Below are positions 36,216 through 47,042 of a stretch of 64,000 nt of DNA, piece by piece; within the stretch, counting starts at the first letter, position 1, and the number at the start of each line of letters is the position of its first letter. The notes under the pieces are model-generated. The model was not told where the DNA came from and searched no databases. It saw only the letters and a program-made list of their open reading frames with translations. Both the position numbers and the translations under genes were made by a program. The DNA is taken from assembly GCA_028023455.1 (NCBI GenBank), contig JAQFVV010000027.1, forward strand, positions 8,985,845 to 9,049,844. The letters run 5' to 3'. The stretch is from Epiperipatus broadwayi (Eukaryota > Onychophora > Udeonychophora > Euonychophora > Peripatidae).

Positions 36216-36564
36216 GTTAATATTTGTTTTTTTTTTTCTCATTAGTAATGACCTGCTACTATAGTTTAAATTAAAAAGATTTGATAATTATATTAAGAAG
36301 TGAAAAACAGTGGTCAAATAGTATTTGCAAATCTATGTAGCAAAGAATATGGAATTATCCTAACGTTAATTTAAAAAAATATATAAATATAGTTGTCACA
36401 AATGACTAAGTAAGCAGAGGATGAGACATAAAGGAAAATTAATTTCAATAATTTTTTTAATAAGTTATACAATATATATATATTATGCCTTAAAGTCGAA
36501 AATCGTAGAAAGTATAGAAATAGCCAGCCTTTTAAAATTTTGCTCTTTATATATATATAGCATA

Positions 36565-36745
36565 TCATTGACAGAATCGAAAGGTTGAAAGGAAACTGGT
36601 CTCAATATATTGCTAGAAGAGATAATGAGAGATGGATAGCTGATTCCAAGAGATTGTAAAAGACTTAGGATGACTACATATGAGATGAATAGATGAGATA
36701 AAACTTTCATTCTAAAATATATCGATAACTATTGAAAATGTTATA
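36565..36745 (+). mobile_element. RTE-like LINE C-terminus and 3' end
   Basis: Frames give IDRIERLKGNWSQYIARRDN and W.RL..TYEM. close to the C-terminal segments at 53700 and 57780, ending at GATAACTATTGAAAATG. Short and broken. Confidence 0.6.
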
Positions 36746-36954
36746 TTAATATGTCTAACATTCAACTTTTTTTTTTACTCTTTTTCTGTTTTATATATAT
36801 ATTGAGCTCTATGAACTCATGGTTGGTAATAATGATCATGAGTGATATTAATAAACAATTTACCCCAAAACTTTTAAATATAAATATATTAGAAAATAAA
36901 TAATAAACAAGCTATTAAAGTATATATTTCACTGCATAATAGCCAAAACTTAAC

Positions 36955-37100
36955 AAACAAATAGAATATTGACAATCTTTTGTCAAGGCAATTTCTATAG
37001 ATGATTTATCTGTAGAGGTTGCCTTGGCAACAGATTATGGATATTCTATTGGTTTATTAAACTTTGGCTGCATACTGTGAATTATGTTTGGAATTTGCTT
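36955..37100. repeat. Small inverted piece of family C
   Basis: TTTGTCAAGGCAA and GTTGCCTTGGCAACAGATT face each other around about 35 bases. Confidence 0.4.
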
Positions 37101-37184
37101 ACCAATTAGCAATTTATAGTTTAATATAAACCTAAAATAGCACACAGAAAAAAAAAAACGAAACAAAAACATCAAATTTACTCT

Positions 37185-37800
37185 ATATTTTGAACACTGG
37201 ACAGACTTTCTTCAGAATTGTCTGAAAGTAGTATATTACCATTTTTATTACTTGCTAATATAAGTAAATAAATGAAACAGTTTTTCTTTGCATAATCTTT
37301 CAAGTGCAAAAACTTGTTTTTATTATTATTCATTGGCAACAATTTTGACTATCTAGCAGATTTCATCAGAGCTATAATGTGCACATATAAATGAATATAA
37401 ATAACAATAATATAACGATGGTTAAAGAATATATGTGCTGTCACATTTAATATTAGTTTTAGAATCCCTCCAAATTTGAATAAGTTCTTAAACAATATGA
37501 AGGACAGGTTGTCTTCAGACCAGGCCCTTCAGATTGTTTACAAAATCAGTTGTAATGAGCCTAATTGCAAGGCAATTTTATGGGGAATTATGCACTAATA
37601 GCACTAGAGTGCAATGATTACAAAATAAAATTTAAAGAGGCATGGTTTATTGCTAATAACATCCATGCGATAGACAAAAAAAGATTATTGAATAGCATTG
37701 TCATGGAAATGGAATATGTAAATTTACATATTAGCCATTGAGTATGAATGTCATGTTTTCTCCTAATAATACCAGTTATGACCCCCAGGTTGAAAGCATT
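37185..37800 (+). mobile_element. Penelope-like element, GIY-YIG fragment
   Basis: From 37503: DRLSSDQALQIVYKISCNE and NCKA..WG in shifted frame, then FKEAWFIANNIHAIDKKRLL (about 37637-37696). This is the GIY-YIG start (VYKISC...C) directly joined to the domain end, so the middle is deleted. The tail TATGAATGTCATG-like sequence is shared with other copies. Upstream, the minus strand near 37352-37372 has a CTGATGAAATC core-like string without a proper GAAA. Confidence 0.65.
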
Positions 37801-37902
37801 GTTCAGTGAGTTATTAGCTAAATTGTGAAATAAAATTTAATCTTTTTGGGGGAAGTGAGATAATGTTACTTATAATTTAATTAATACATAATAACTCACA
37901 CA

Positions 37903-38260
37903 CACACACATATATATATATATCATTAAAAACCAGTCAACACTTAGGCAATATCAATAACAATCAACAATTTCAAGGCAACCTTCTTTTAACAATAAAA
38001 GTAGATTCCCAATCTTTATTAATGGTCTAATATACTTATATAGACACTAACGATTGCAACTTGATCACAGAGATTGAAATTATTGATACAGAAAAGTTTA
38101 AATAAACCACTTTAAATAGGCAAATATAACCTATTCTGAATGTAATCTAATAAATAATCAATTATAATATTACAAACTGTAATTATAAATTTCAAATTGC
38201 ACCCAAAGTATTACTTAAATAATAAGAGTAATAATGCTTAAGGATATATATATATATATA
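37903..38260 (-). repeat. Repeat family C, reverse copy
   Basis: CAACACTTAGGCAATATCAA, CAACAATTTCAAGGCAACC and the CAAATTGCACCCAAAGTATT block are the reverse complement of 31325-31720. Flanked by CA/TA and TA microsatellites (37898-37923, 38245-38261). Confidence 0.6.
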
Positions 38261-38261
38261 A

Positions 38262-39165
38262 CATTTAATTCAATTCTTTTATATTTTCAATAAAATTATT
38301 TAATTAGGAAGTATTTTTTATTTTTATATATCTTTTTGTATTCTTTTGTATATAATCTTTATTTTCTTGTTTTTGATTATTTTTACATTTATTTTAATTT
38401 TATATTTTATCTTATATTCTATTTATTATATTTTGCTTTATATCTTATTTTATATTTATATCTAATATTGATTCTTTAAAAATTTACTTAGATTATGTTC
38501 ATCATTATCAGGTACTCACAAATGATGTGGTCACTTAAATCTTAATGGTATTTTTGCAATTACTATGCAAACTAATTTCACCATATTGTTCATCTATTGG
38601 TCTTTTGGTATGTTTACTTAGTATCTAGAGATATTTGAAATTAAATTATTTGCAGCAAACTTTTCTTTCTCAAAACATTCATGTAGTTAACCATTACATA
38701 TTCTCCTTGATTGGTCTTCTGATGAAAGTAATTGATACTTTAAAACTCTTTGAAATTATGTAGGCAATGTAGTCTCCTTTCCCTTGAAATCCATGTGCAA
38801 ATTTCCCATTTTTTAAGGGACTGTTACTATTCATTTTCTTTACCTGCTAATTCAATGAAGATGTTTCCAATAGAAAATTCAATAGGGTTACATCCAATTA
38901 GCACAAAACACATGCTACTGATCTTACAAATGTACTATTCTAACTTCATAATAATAAAGAGCATCCTTAAATAAAAATCTTCTAGTGTCTTTTTCTTTTA
39001 TTTCAATACAAACACCATGGTTTATTTCCATACAATAAACTTGGTATAATAACACTTCTATAAAACAATTTAGTTATTTGCATGTTTTAATGCAGTACTA
39101 CTACTGAAAATCTTGCATGGTTTACTGAAATAGTAGAATATCGTACTGATTATGCCTCTGAATTT
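38262..39165. other. AT-rich DNA, nothing recognised
   Basis: 38281-38470 is a TTTTATAT-like simple stretch. Near 38718-38760 CTGATGA is followed by a perfect AAGTA/TACTT hairpin but TAAA instead of GAAA, a possible dead hammerhead core. Confidence 0.35.
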
Positions 39166-39169
39166 ATGC

Positions 39170-39425
39170 TTGGATTTTTTTACAAACCCCCCAAGCAATA
39201 ACCCACTTGATTAATTTTTTTAAATAAATACCATATTTTTAAATGGATTAAAAACTGCCACAGAATCTGGAGTATGAGTGGCACTTCAGTCTTAATGAAC
39301 ACCTTTCTGTCCAAAAAGTGACCAAAATATTTAAAGTGATTTAAATTCTCAAATTGAACACTATCCAAGTGAATGGTTGCTGAATATTTTTTCTTCCATT
39401 ACTAGCTGAGAAAAGATGTCAGTTT
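39170..39425 (-). mobile_element. LINE C-terminal fragment
   Basis: The minus frame SVQFENLNHFKYFGHFLDRK (from about 39368 down) matches the FKYLG block in the thumb/connection region of LINE RTs. Related minus-strand pieces are at 43740-44080, 54225-55010 and 59970-60235. Confidence 0.5.
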
Positions 39426-39929
39426 AAATTAAAGCAAGTATAGATCACAAGAATGATTTTTGGCTACAAACTCCTTTTTTATAGGGGAAAACCTTTAGAG
39501 GAATAAAAATGTTTTCCAATTCACAATGGCCAGAATCTAGTATATTAACATAAACACTTAAAGCAGTATTTACCATTCCTAAACATATTTATTTTATATA
39601 AATATTATTCCAAATTTGATCTTTTTTATTATAAGCATTATTTACAACAGGTATTAAAATATTCATATATAAAAATATAGTCATAAATTTTCAAAAATTG
39701 AGAAATAAAATTACTTTTCTTTGGAATAGTTTCTAATCAGACTCAGTTGATTGCTTTTTTACAATCAGTTATTATAATAAAATAAATGTGCTTTTTATTA
39801 TTGTAAGCATTAGTTACAATAAGTTTTATAATCAGAGAGATTTGAACCCAGACTTTCAAACTCCCTTCAGTCATTCACTTGATCTCATACAACCAATACA
39901 CATGATCACATACATATGGACAAGATAAA

Positions 39930-39990
39930 TAATATCCAATGTATGTATTTCATACTGAACCAGCACTCATCAGTTGATGTGGATATTTTC
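39930..39990 (-). ncRNA. Hammerhead ribozyme, family B, left arm
   Basis: Minus strand core CTGATGA (complement of 39967-39973), stem II GTGCT/AGTAT with two G-U pairs, GAAA, short stem III, stem I ATCAA/TTGG. The base 5' of the cleavage site is as in the 10218 copy (ACA), a likely weakening. Confidence 0.55.
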
Positions 39991-40488
39991 CACTCATATA
40001 TATAATCAGAGCTAGGTTTATATTAAGATAGCAAATCTCAAACTTTAATGGACAGGCTTCAATCTTCTCCATTCTCCAATTCTTCAATCTTTCATATAAT
40101 TGAAAATATGATGATTGTCATGCTCAAAGCTCTTGTTTGCCAATTTTGTGGTTATACCTTTGTTGACCTTAAGTAAATCTGATGCCTCATATAGGATCTT
40201 AAGACTATTTAAATACACAAAAAAGGGATGGACAGAATACAGGCTGAATTCTGTCCATTTCTCTTCTGTGTATTTAAATGGATATATTAGGGTCCTATAT
40301 ATGAGAAGTCAGGGTGACTTATGGTCAACATGGGTATGACAATAAAATTGGAAAACAATGGCTTTTAACATGCCATCATCAGATTTTCACTGATATGGAT
40401 GGTTGAAGAATTGGACAGTGGAGATAAAGTTTGAAGATTTGCTATCTTAATATAAATTGAGTACTGATTAGATATATATGGGAGGAGG

Positions 40489-40556
40489 AATAATGATCTG
40501 GATCAACTGATGAGTGCTGGTTCAGCATGAAATACATATATTGAAGATTATTTATC
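40489..40556 (+). ncRNA. Hammerhead ribozyme, family B, right arm
   Basis: Core CTGATGA 40507-40513; stem II GTGCT (40514-40518) against AGCAT (40524-40528) closed by G-U, loop GGTTC; GAAA 40529-40532. Stem III is AT/AT with loop ACAT and the triplet ATA ends at 40540. Stem I is ATCA against TTGA(A), four pairs. All conserved core positions are present. Confidence 0.65.
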
Positions 40557-40645
40557 ATTTTTACAGGTATGTGGTCATGTGTATCAGTTGTATAAGGTAG
40601 AGTGGATGACAAGGAGCTTGTAAGGCTGGGTTCAAATCCCTCTAA

Positions 40646-41411
40646 TTACATCTATTGTAATATTTGTTGAAATTAGCAAAACATGGAGAAAATTTACAAC
40701 TGTTTAGACTTCAAATAGCGTAAGATATCATTAAATCCAAAAAAGAGGGCACAACTTATACTGTGGTATTTAAATTCAAACTAATTTGATTTTTATGAAA
40801 TACAGAGATACCTATGAAGATATTTAGATGGTCACCTGTTTAATTAAAAAATTATTTGAAATTAAAGCACTTGAAAATGTATACTGGCATAAAATACTGG
40901 TTATAGCCATTGTGGGTTAATTCATTTTAGTTGTTCAACATGATTCATTTACAGTATTGAGTTCAAACCCATAATGTACTTTTTATCTCATGCCTATTCT
41001 CAAGCACAGAATGATAAGTTTCTTGATTTTTTTCTGCATTACTATTCTTTGTATATATTGGCATTATTAAAATGAACTTTAATTTAAAGATTTAAAGACT
41101 TAACATCAAATGGCTGGGTGTTGTTGATATTTAAATAGAACTGTGTTTGATATGGAATCAATCTTCTCTAATGACAATTGAACAAGAATAATTGTGAGTC
41201 TGAGATATGTATCCTGCAGAGAAAGGTTCATCAATATAATGAATAATGTATTATAAACATTGTTGATGGTGTTTCTTTTTTGATTCATATATATTTACAC
41301 CACACTGTTTGTTTATTATATATATACAATTTATTAATATCATTTATTTAACCCTCCATAGATATTTATAAAAACTTATAGCTTATATATGGTAATGTTA
41401 GATAAAAAATC
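40646..41411. other. AT-rich spacer
   Basis: Nothing recognised. Confidence 0.5.
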
Positions 41412-41427
41412 AACTAAATTACTTGCA

Positions 41428-41537
41428 GTCAAGCGTTGTTAGCTGAGAGGTCATCGCAACTGCCTTGCAAGCAAGTAGTTGGTTGCAGACGGTTGTGGGT
41501 TCGCATCCTGGCCGATGCTATGACATATGAAAAAAAA
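41428..41537 (+). repeat. SINE1, tRNA-derived, with 16-bp target duplication
   Basis: Starts GTCAAGC, A box TAGCTGAGAGG (41439-41451), B box GGTTCGCATCC (41500-41511), ends GCTATGACATATG plus A-tail. AACTAAATTACTTGCA is duplicated exactly at 41412-41427 and 41538-41553. Distance between boxes suggests a tRNA with a long variable arm. The perfect duplication indicates a fairly recent insertion. Confidence 0.85.
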
Positions 41538-41547
41538 AACTAAATTA

Positions 41548-41600
41548 CTTGCAAGATGTGTGTTTCTGTCAATCAAATCTGACATCATCAGCTGCTCAGG
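41548..41600 (-). ncRNA. Possible orphan hammerhead ribozyme
   Basis: Minus strand: core CTGATGA (complement of 41585-41591), stem II TGTCA/TGACA (five pairs), GAAA (complement of 41563-41566), ATC triplet ending at 41555, stem I GCAG/TTGC. Stem III has only one clear pair (A-T), so it is less convincing than the others. It does not belong to families A or B. Confidence 0.4.
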
Positions 41601-41612
41601 GGGGCAAGCTGA

Positions 41613-43500
41613 AATCGCACCAAACCTCAGCTTTAATTTAAAGTTCTGATGTGGATTTAGTATTACTTTAGCTTAAGCCTCCTCTGTATTGATTTAATAT
41701 TAATAGATAAGACAGAATTTAACATTAAGTTAAATCAAAGGAGACCTTAATTAATTTATCACCAAAATTCACATTCAAACTTTAATATCAAATTAAGCAT
41801 TGCAAATCTCTTTAAATGCAACTGAAATGGTTATGCTTGATATGATCTCAGTTGGTCTCATAATCAACTGATGATATTAGGTTTGATTGTCATATAAGTG
41901 CATTTTCCCAGAGGTTTAATTGATTTCTCATCAAATATTGCGGTATGTAAGATCATGAGTTATTATAGAGAACGTAAATAATATTAATAGATTATACATT
42001 TATATGGCATTTAATTAATTAATATTTATACATAACTATATCGATATTAATTTATAAATGCGAAAGTTTGTTAACTCGACAAATATTATACCAATCTTGA
42101 GGAATTTTATATGATTTTCTTTCTTTTATTATGGAAAATTTTATAGGCTATAAATTTTCACTTTATAGTACTTACAAAAATTTAATAATTTGTAATATAA
42201 AACGTGTTGGAATAGCAACAATTTTATGATGTCATAAAAATGCAAAAAGAGGGCAGAACTAATTGATACTATAGCCTATGGCAAGGATTTAATTTCTCAC
42301 TTGCAAATGGAGCATGAAAAAAAATCTTCATGTTAAAATTTAATAGTAAAAAGTTATATTTTTTGTGATACTGCTGTTGATAACTCATGTATTATTATTT
42401 GCAATATAAAAATGTATCAAAATCCTAATCATTGGCAGCGAAATATTACGTAAATATATAAGTAATTTTTAAAAATTTGATAATTTTCTACTAATGCAAG
42501 TGAAGCCATGGAGACAAACGGTAAGTACATATATTTCACTTGCAATGGAAAACTCAAATTATACATATCTATCTCTAGTCTATCTTTCTACATGATGCAA
42601 ATATGTCAAAGCGGGTCATAGTTGGTTGAATACATTTTTAGGGCATTAAAGAAGTTATGTTATCACAGAACTTATAATTTTACATTGGTTGGTCATTATA
42701 TTCTATTGCCTCATGAAAATGGAATATTTCAAGGTGAAACCACCCCTCATCAGCTGTGTCTAAGCTTGAAATAATTCATTATTGTGTAACTTTTTCAAAA
42801 TAAAAAAATTCAATATGTATTCTTCAGAAAGCTTTATAGATTTAACTATAGTCATTTCCATCATTTTCTCTTTCACTCTGCACTACAGCCATCTATTGTA
42901 AGTTTGGGTAATCGATGGAGACCTATTGTATAAAGCTACAATGTTCCGAAGATCAGATTCAAAGATGAAATCCTAGTCTCCACTAAAAAAGGTAAATGCC
43001 AGATACTGATCTGGAAATGGAAGCTTTGTGAGCATTGATTTCTCAAGCTTATACTAGATGGTTCTAGAGTAGGGTGAAGATAATTATTCTTGAAAGCGTA
43101 TGAAAAGGTAAGCAATATTAATGCTTATTCTTTTTCTTCAAAATAATTTCCTTCACTTTAAGAATATCTCATCATTCATTAACACTTCTCTTACCTTTAA
43201 TATTATGTAACTTTCTCTGATTTTATATTCCAATCAAACACAATTCTGCTATATAAAAATGCATCTGTAATCCATTTTTTAGTTTTTTAAAAATGTTCTT
43301 CTAAGCACTGTGAAGTATCACAAATCGCTACATTGCTACACTCTTAAAACAACCTTTTATTAAAAACAAGTTACCATTATGAACTTATTTTAAACCATTT
43401 CGTTTATTTCATTCTTTTAAGCAACCAACCATTTATGCCTATCCATGCCCCTTCTTAATACAAGCATTTATTTCAGTTACTTTATTTCTGTAAATCCAAT
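41613..43500. other. Unassigned DNA
   Basis: 42990-43110 belongs to the old repeat also seen at 21010 and 22300. Otherwise nothing recognised. Confidence 0.45.
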
Positions 43501-43504
43501 ATAC

Positions 43505-43592
43505 CAAAAGTGTTACAGGTGGGCTGGAACCAATTAATCTTGAGATCCAGTGTCTGTCACTCTATCACTGTACCAAACCTTGCATGGTAGTC
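43505..43592 (-). repeat. SINE2-like tRNA-derived repeat
   Basis: Minus strand CCATGCAAGGTTTGG.ACAGTGATAGAGTG matches the minus strand of 55090-55185. The A-box region is kept, the B-box region (TTGGTTCCAGCCC) is poor. Confidence 0.45.
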
Positions 43593-43739
43593 TGGTATTG
43601 ATAAGATAAAAAGTAAATTAAAACATTTGACAAAAAAAAGTCATTTAAAAATTACGCTCAAATTCATAATAAAATTAAGACTTCAAGCACATAATAAAAG
43701 AAATTCTAAATATTATAGTGGTGAAATACTAAGACTAAT

Positions 43740-44080
43740 CAGTATAATGTTCAGATTTCCAAATACAATGCTATTAATGCAGAATGATTTATATTACGCT
43801 GATGAATTGAGATGAGATAAATCCATGTTCCACATCCATATAATAAATTAGCTAAATTAACAGCTCTTTATGCTGAGATAGTTTAACCATTATGATCAAC
43901 TTGTTAAATGCAGTAGCGTACTGAAACACACTATGATGTCCACATCTGTTTTTATCAAGTTGATATCTATCGAAGATAAAAAAAATTAAAGATTTGTTCT
44001 TCTATTACTGAATGATAAAAAAGCACTTGGTTTTAGAATATTATTTACTAAACCAAAGATTTTTGCAGTGTATCGCTATA
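43740..44080 (-). mobile_element. LINE C-terminal fragment
   Basis: Minus strand NLANLLYGCGTWIY near 43815-43860 is the LLYGSETW block, preceded upstream by RT palm/thumb remnants. Frames are broken. Same kind of element as 54225-55010. Confidence 0.5.
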
Positions 44081-45345
44081 TATATATGTTGTAACAGTAA
44101 ACGACCTATTAAAAATAATTGGAAAATAAATTCAGTTAGCATTAAAATAATAAAATCAATTGAAATATTCAGCCAATAAATTTTTATCTAGGGAAATTTA
44201 AAGACAGCTAACGGACGACTGTGTACATTGTGAAGTGAATGAATACAATTTATTTTTAATTGACAAGTAGGTTCTAGTCATGAGTAATGATCAAATTGAG
44301 AGTACCTAATAAATTATTATATTAGCAAATAAATAATCAACTTAGTTTGGCTGAAAAATGACAAAATTATTAATAACAACGATAACTTTAATCAAAGAAT
44401 GATAATGGTTATAAAAAAAAATATTTACAATAAAAAAAATATGGTGATCGTGCATGAGAGAAAAAAGTCTTTGTAACTTTTATATAATATCTTTGAGAAT
44501 AACTATAGAAAGTTCAGTTGATTTACGTTTACATCTTTGAGAGCTCACATTTACATTTTGTATCTGTAAACATGGGAACATGATCATTAATCATTAAATT
44601 TTGATGTTTTCTGGCAATATAATATTTTAGCTTCTTTTGGTTCCTTCCGAGGCAGTTTTCTTATAAGAATTTCCATTAGTTTTTTTCTAAGTATTTAAAA
44701 TAGGCAAATTTGTAGATACAAATACATTTTAGATGAATAATTTTCCTTTTATAGCATGTAACTATCAAATATTTCTTTAGCATTCAATAGCGATGAATAG
44801 ATTGGCAGAATCAAGACTAAATTTTAAAGCATCTCTTTGTCTGCGATTCCATATTTAGCTATACTCCTGGAAAGATCAGGGGAAAAGTTCTAAAGGATTC
44901 TCTACTCCATAAAATGCATGATATTAATTTTAAAATCTTTATAAAATTTCAATAACTTCTTGACAGTAAGAGACATCACGGAGAAGTGCATTGCAATTCT
45001 TTTCCCGGTTTCTTGAAAAGCAGACGAGCTTTGAAAGTTTCTGATGGTTCTCATAGCAACATTTTTATTTTCCCCCAGTCACTTGCGGCTGGTTTCCATA
45101 GCAATGTTTCGTTTATTTAAAGTCCTAATATTAGTTTTTAAAATAAAAAAATAACATTTAGCTTTGCACTTATTTTAAATACATATAAAATTTATTCTAT
45201 ATACATAACTTTTAGGATTTTGTTATAAGTAATAACGAAAATATTAGCATAACAGCAACGCCTGTAAATTCAGATGTGAGATATGATCAATATAAATTGC
45301 TTCCAATATATATAATAAATAAATCATGGTAATATTAAATAATAT
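44081..45345. other. Unassigned AT-rich DNA
   Basis: No gene or repeat recognised. Confidence 0.5.
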
Positions 45346-45349
45346 ATAT

Positions 45350-45532
45350 AGCATATTATAATCAAGATTAATTACTTCAATATTGATTTATTAAGTAAAA
45401 GAAATACTTTCAATCCAAAGCATAAGATAAAACTTTTTGAGAGAAAACATCTTGTGCTTTGGATTGAGAATATTTCATTTACTTACTAAACCAATGTTGG
45501 AGTATTAATCTTGATTACAATGTAATATGAAT
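45350..45532. repeat. Foldback hairpin of about 180 bp
   Basis: Left arm 45350-45428 and right arm 45449-45532 are inverted copies (AATCAAGATTAAT, TTTCAATCCAAAGCA, CATAAGAT with their complements) around a 20-base loop. Arms differ at scattered positions. Likely a MITE-type foldback. Confidence 0.65.
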
Positions 45533-45670
45533 TGCTGGAAAAGTTTATAATTATATAAAATAAATAGATACATAATTCACAGTAACTTTTAAAATAGTAA
45601 ATAATAAATATTTATTTATTATCCACTCTTTTACCATTTAACATGCTTAATTTATTCTTTCTATTGATTA

Positions 45671-45692
45671 CTATATATATATATATATATTA
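45671..45692. repeat. TA microsatellite
   Basis: TA run bordering family C. Confidence 0.9.
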
Positions 45693-45734
45693 AAGCTAAT
45701 AATGCTCAAGGATAGATGGGTGTATAAATATAAA

Positions 45735-45975
45735 TTCATTAAAAAGAGTCAACACCTAAACAATATCAATAACAATCAACAATTTCAAACTGTTGTCAAG
45801 GCAACCTCTTTTTAACAATAAAGGTGGAAATTCACTTTTATTTATGGACTAATATGTTTATATACAATCTAAAGATTGCAACTTGGCCACAGAGAGTGGA
45901 AATTATTTATGCAAAGAAGTTTAAATAAACCTCATTGCCAACAGAGTGAGATTGTTATTGATATTGGTTAAGATA
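45735..45975 (-). repeat. Repeat family C, reverse copy
   Basis: GTCAACACCTAAACAATATC, CAAACTGTTGTCAAGGCAACC and AATAAAGGTGGAAATTCAC are the reverse complement of the 31.6 kb unit. A short forward piece (GTGAGATTGTTATTGATATTGG) follows at 45948-45968. Confidence 0.6.
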
Positions 45976-46255
45976 GAAGAAAACTACCTTTCACGCTTAC
46001 ACTATAATAGTTGGCATTCTACATCAATAAATGTTTTAAAACTACTGGTAGTCAACCATTTATTGAAAGAGTTGGGAATGGTGATTATGTAAGAAAATGT
46101 AATTTTATTTAACAGCCAGATTTTTTAAATCAGCTTATTACTTATAAAGATTTGAATTATAAATCCCAGGACAGGTAAAGTATTTCATTTTTAATGATTG
46201 TGATATGAACTGCATTAGTTTAAATAGATATAAATATTAAATAGCATAACATTTA

Positions 46256-46283
46256 TATATATATGTGTGTGTGTGTGTGTGTG
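46256..46283. repeat. TA/TG microsatellite
   Basis: Compound dinucleotide run between units 1 and 2 of family D. Confidence 0.9.
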
Positions 46284-46610
46284 ATTTAGATGACGAAAAC
46301 TACCTTTCACACATGTGTTAGGAACGTAGTCAGCTCTTTATATCAATAAATGTTTTAAAAGTATGGATGACCAACCATAGTTAGAGCATATTCTTAAATA
46401 AACCAACATTCATTGGCAAATCTGGGAATGGAGTGTAATTTTATTTAACAGTCAAATTTGTATATTAGCTTGTTTCTTATAGAAATTCAAATTATAAATC
46501 CCAGGACAGATAAAGGATTTCATTTTTAATGATCTGTAATAATGAACCATATTAGTTTAAGTAGATGTAAATATTAAATAGCATAGTCTTCATATATATA
46601 TATATATATA

Positions 46611-47042
46611 ATATCCAGGTACATCCATGTATAATTTATTATATATATTTATATGAACTGATGTTTCGACCAGGTTACACTGGTCATCAACTGTGTATCA
46701 AATATCATAAAATAATTGTAGAAACACTTTAAACACTGGTTTATAACAATAATGATTATTCTATTAATAAAAATTATAAGAAATTGTTTAGATTAATGAC
46801 TTTTTAAAAAAAATCCAAATAGAAGGTAATTTGCATCTATCACTACATTTGTTGACACATTCTGGCTTTTTAAAGATCTCACTGGCTTCACATCTGAATA
46901 GTATTCTCATATTAGAAAAATCAATACTGATGATGAGTATTTCTTAACTGCATTAATATCTTAATCTCTTCAAGTATTGATGTTAGAAGAAATGTGTTTA
47001 TATATATTTTAAATAAATTATACATGAATGTAGCCGGATATT
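46611..47042. mobile_element. 432-bp element with 30-bp inverted ends
   Basis: 46611-46640 (ATATCCAGGTACATCCATGT...) is inverted at 47012-47042 with about four differences. It contains a GACCAG/CTGGTC hairpin next to TTTCGA. On the minus strand this reads TTGATGA...CTGGTCGAAAC, resembling a hammerhead core with C3 changed, as seen near PLE ends. It interrupts family D. PLE-derived origin is inference. Confidence 0.5.

Larger units (their letters stand above)
39834..40645. repeat. Family B hammerhead foldback, full palindrome
   Basis: An 800-bp inverted repeat: left arm 39834-40238, right arm 40248-40645. The loop is 9 bases, with ATGGACAGAAT (40228-40238) facing ATTCTGTCCAT (40248-40258). 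Each arm, read outwards, holds the CATCAGATTTTC block, a ribozyme and a tRNA-like end with GGTTCAAATCC (plus strand 40630-40640). So two hammerheads point outward on opposite strands. Single-arm copies lie at 2.4, 10.0, 56.4 and 57.3 kb. Confidence 0.8.

Noticed and set aside
38715-38765. CTGATGA followed by a perfect AAGTA/TACTT hairpin
   Set aside because: TAAA replaces GAAA and the other stems are poor; at best a dead core, so not listed as a ribozyme.
41855-41890. AATCAACTGATGATATT, like the family B core
   Set aside because: No hairpin and no GAAA after it.
42690-42780. Minus strand CTGATGA, a six-pair hairpin and GAAA, looking like a hammerhead core
   Set aside because: No stem I partner at the right distance; a pairing CACAG/CTGTG exists only with a very long and irregular stem III.
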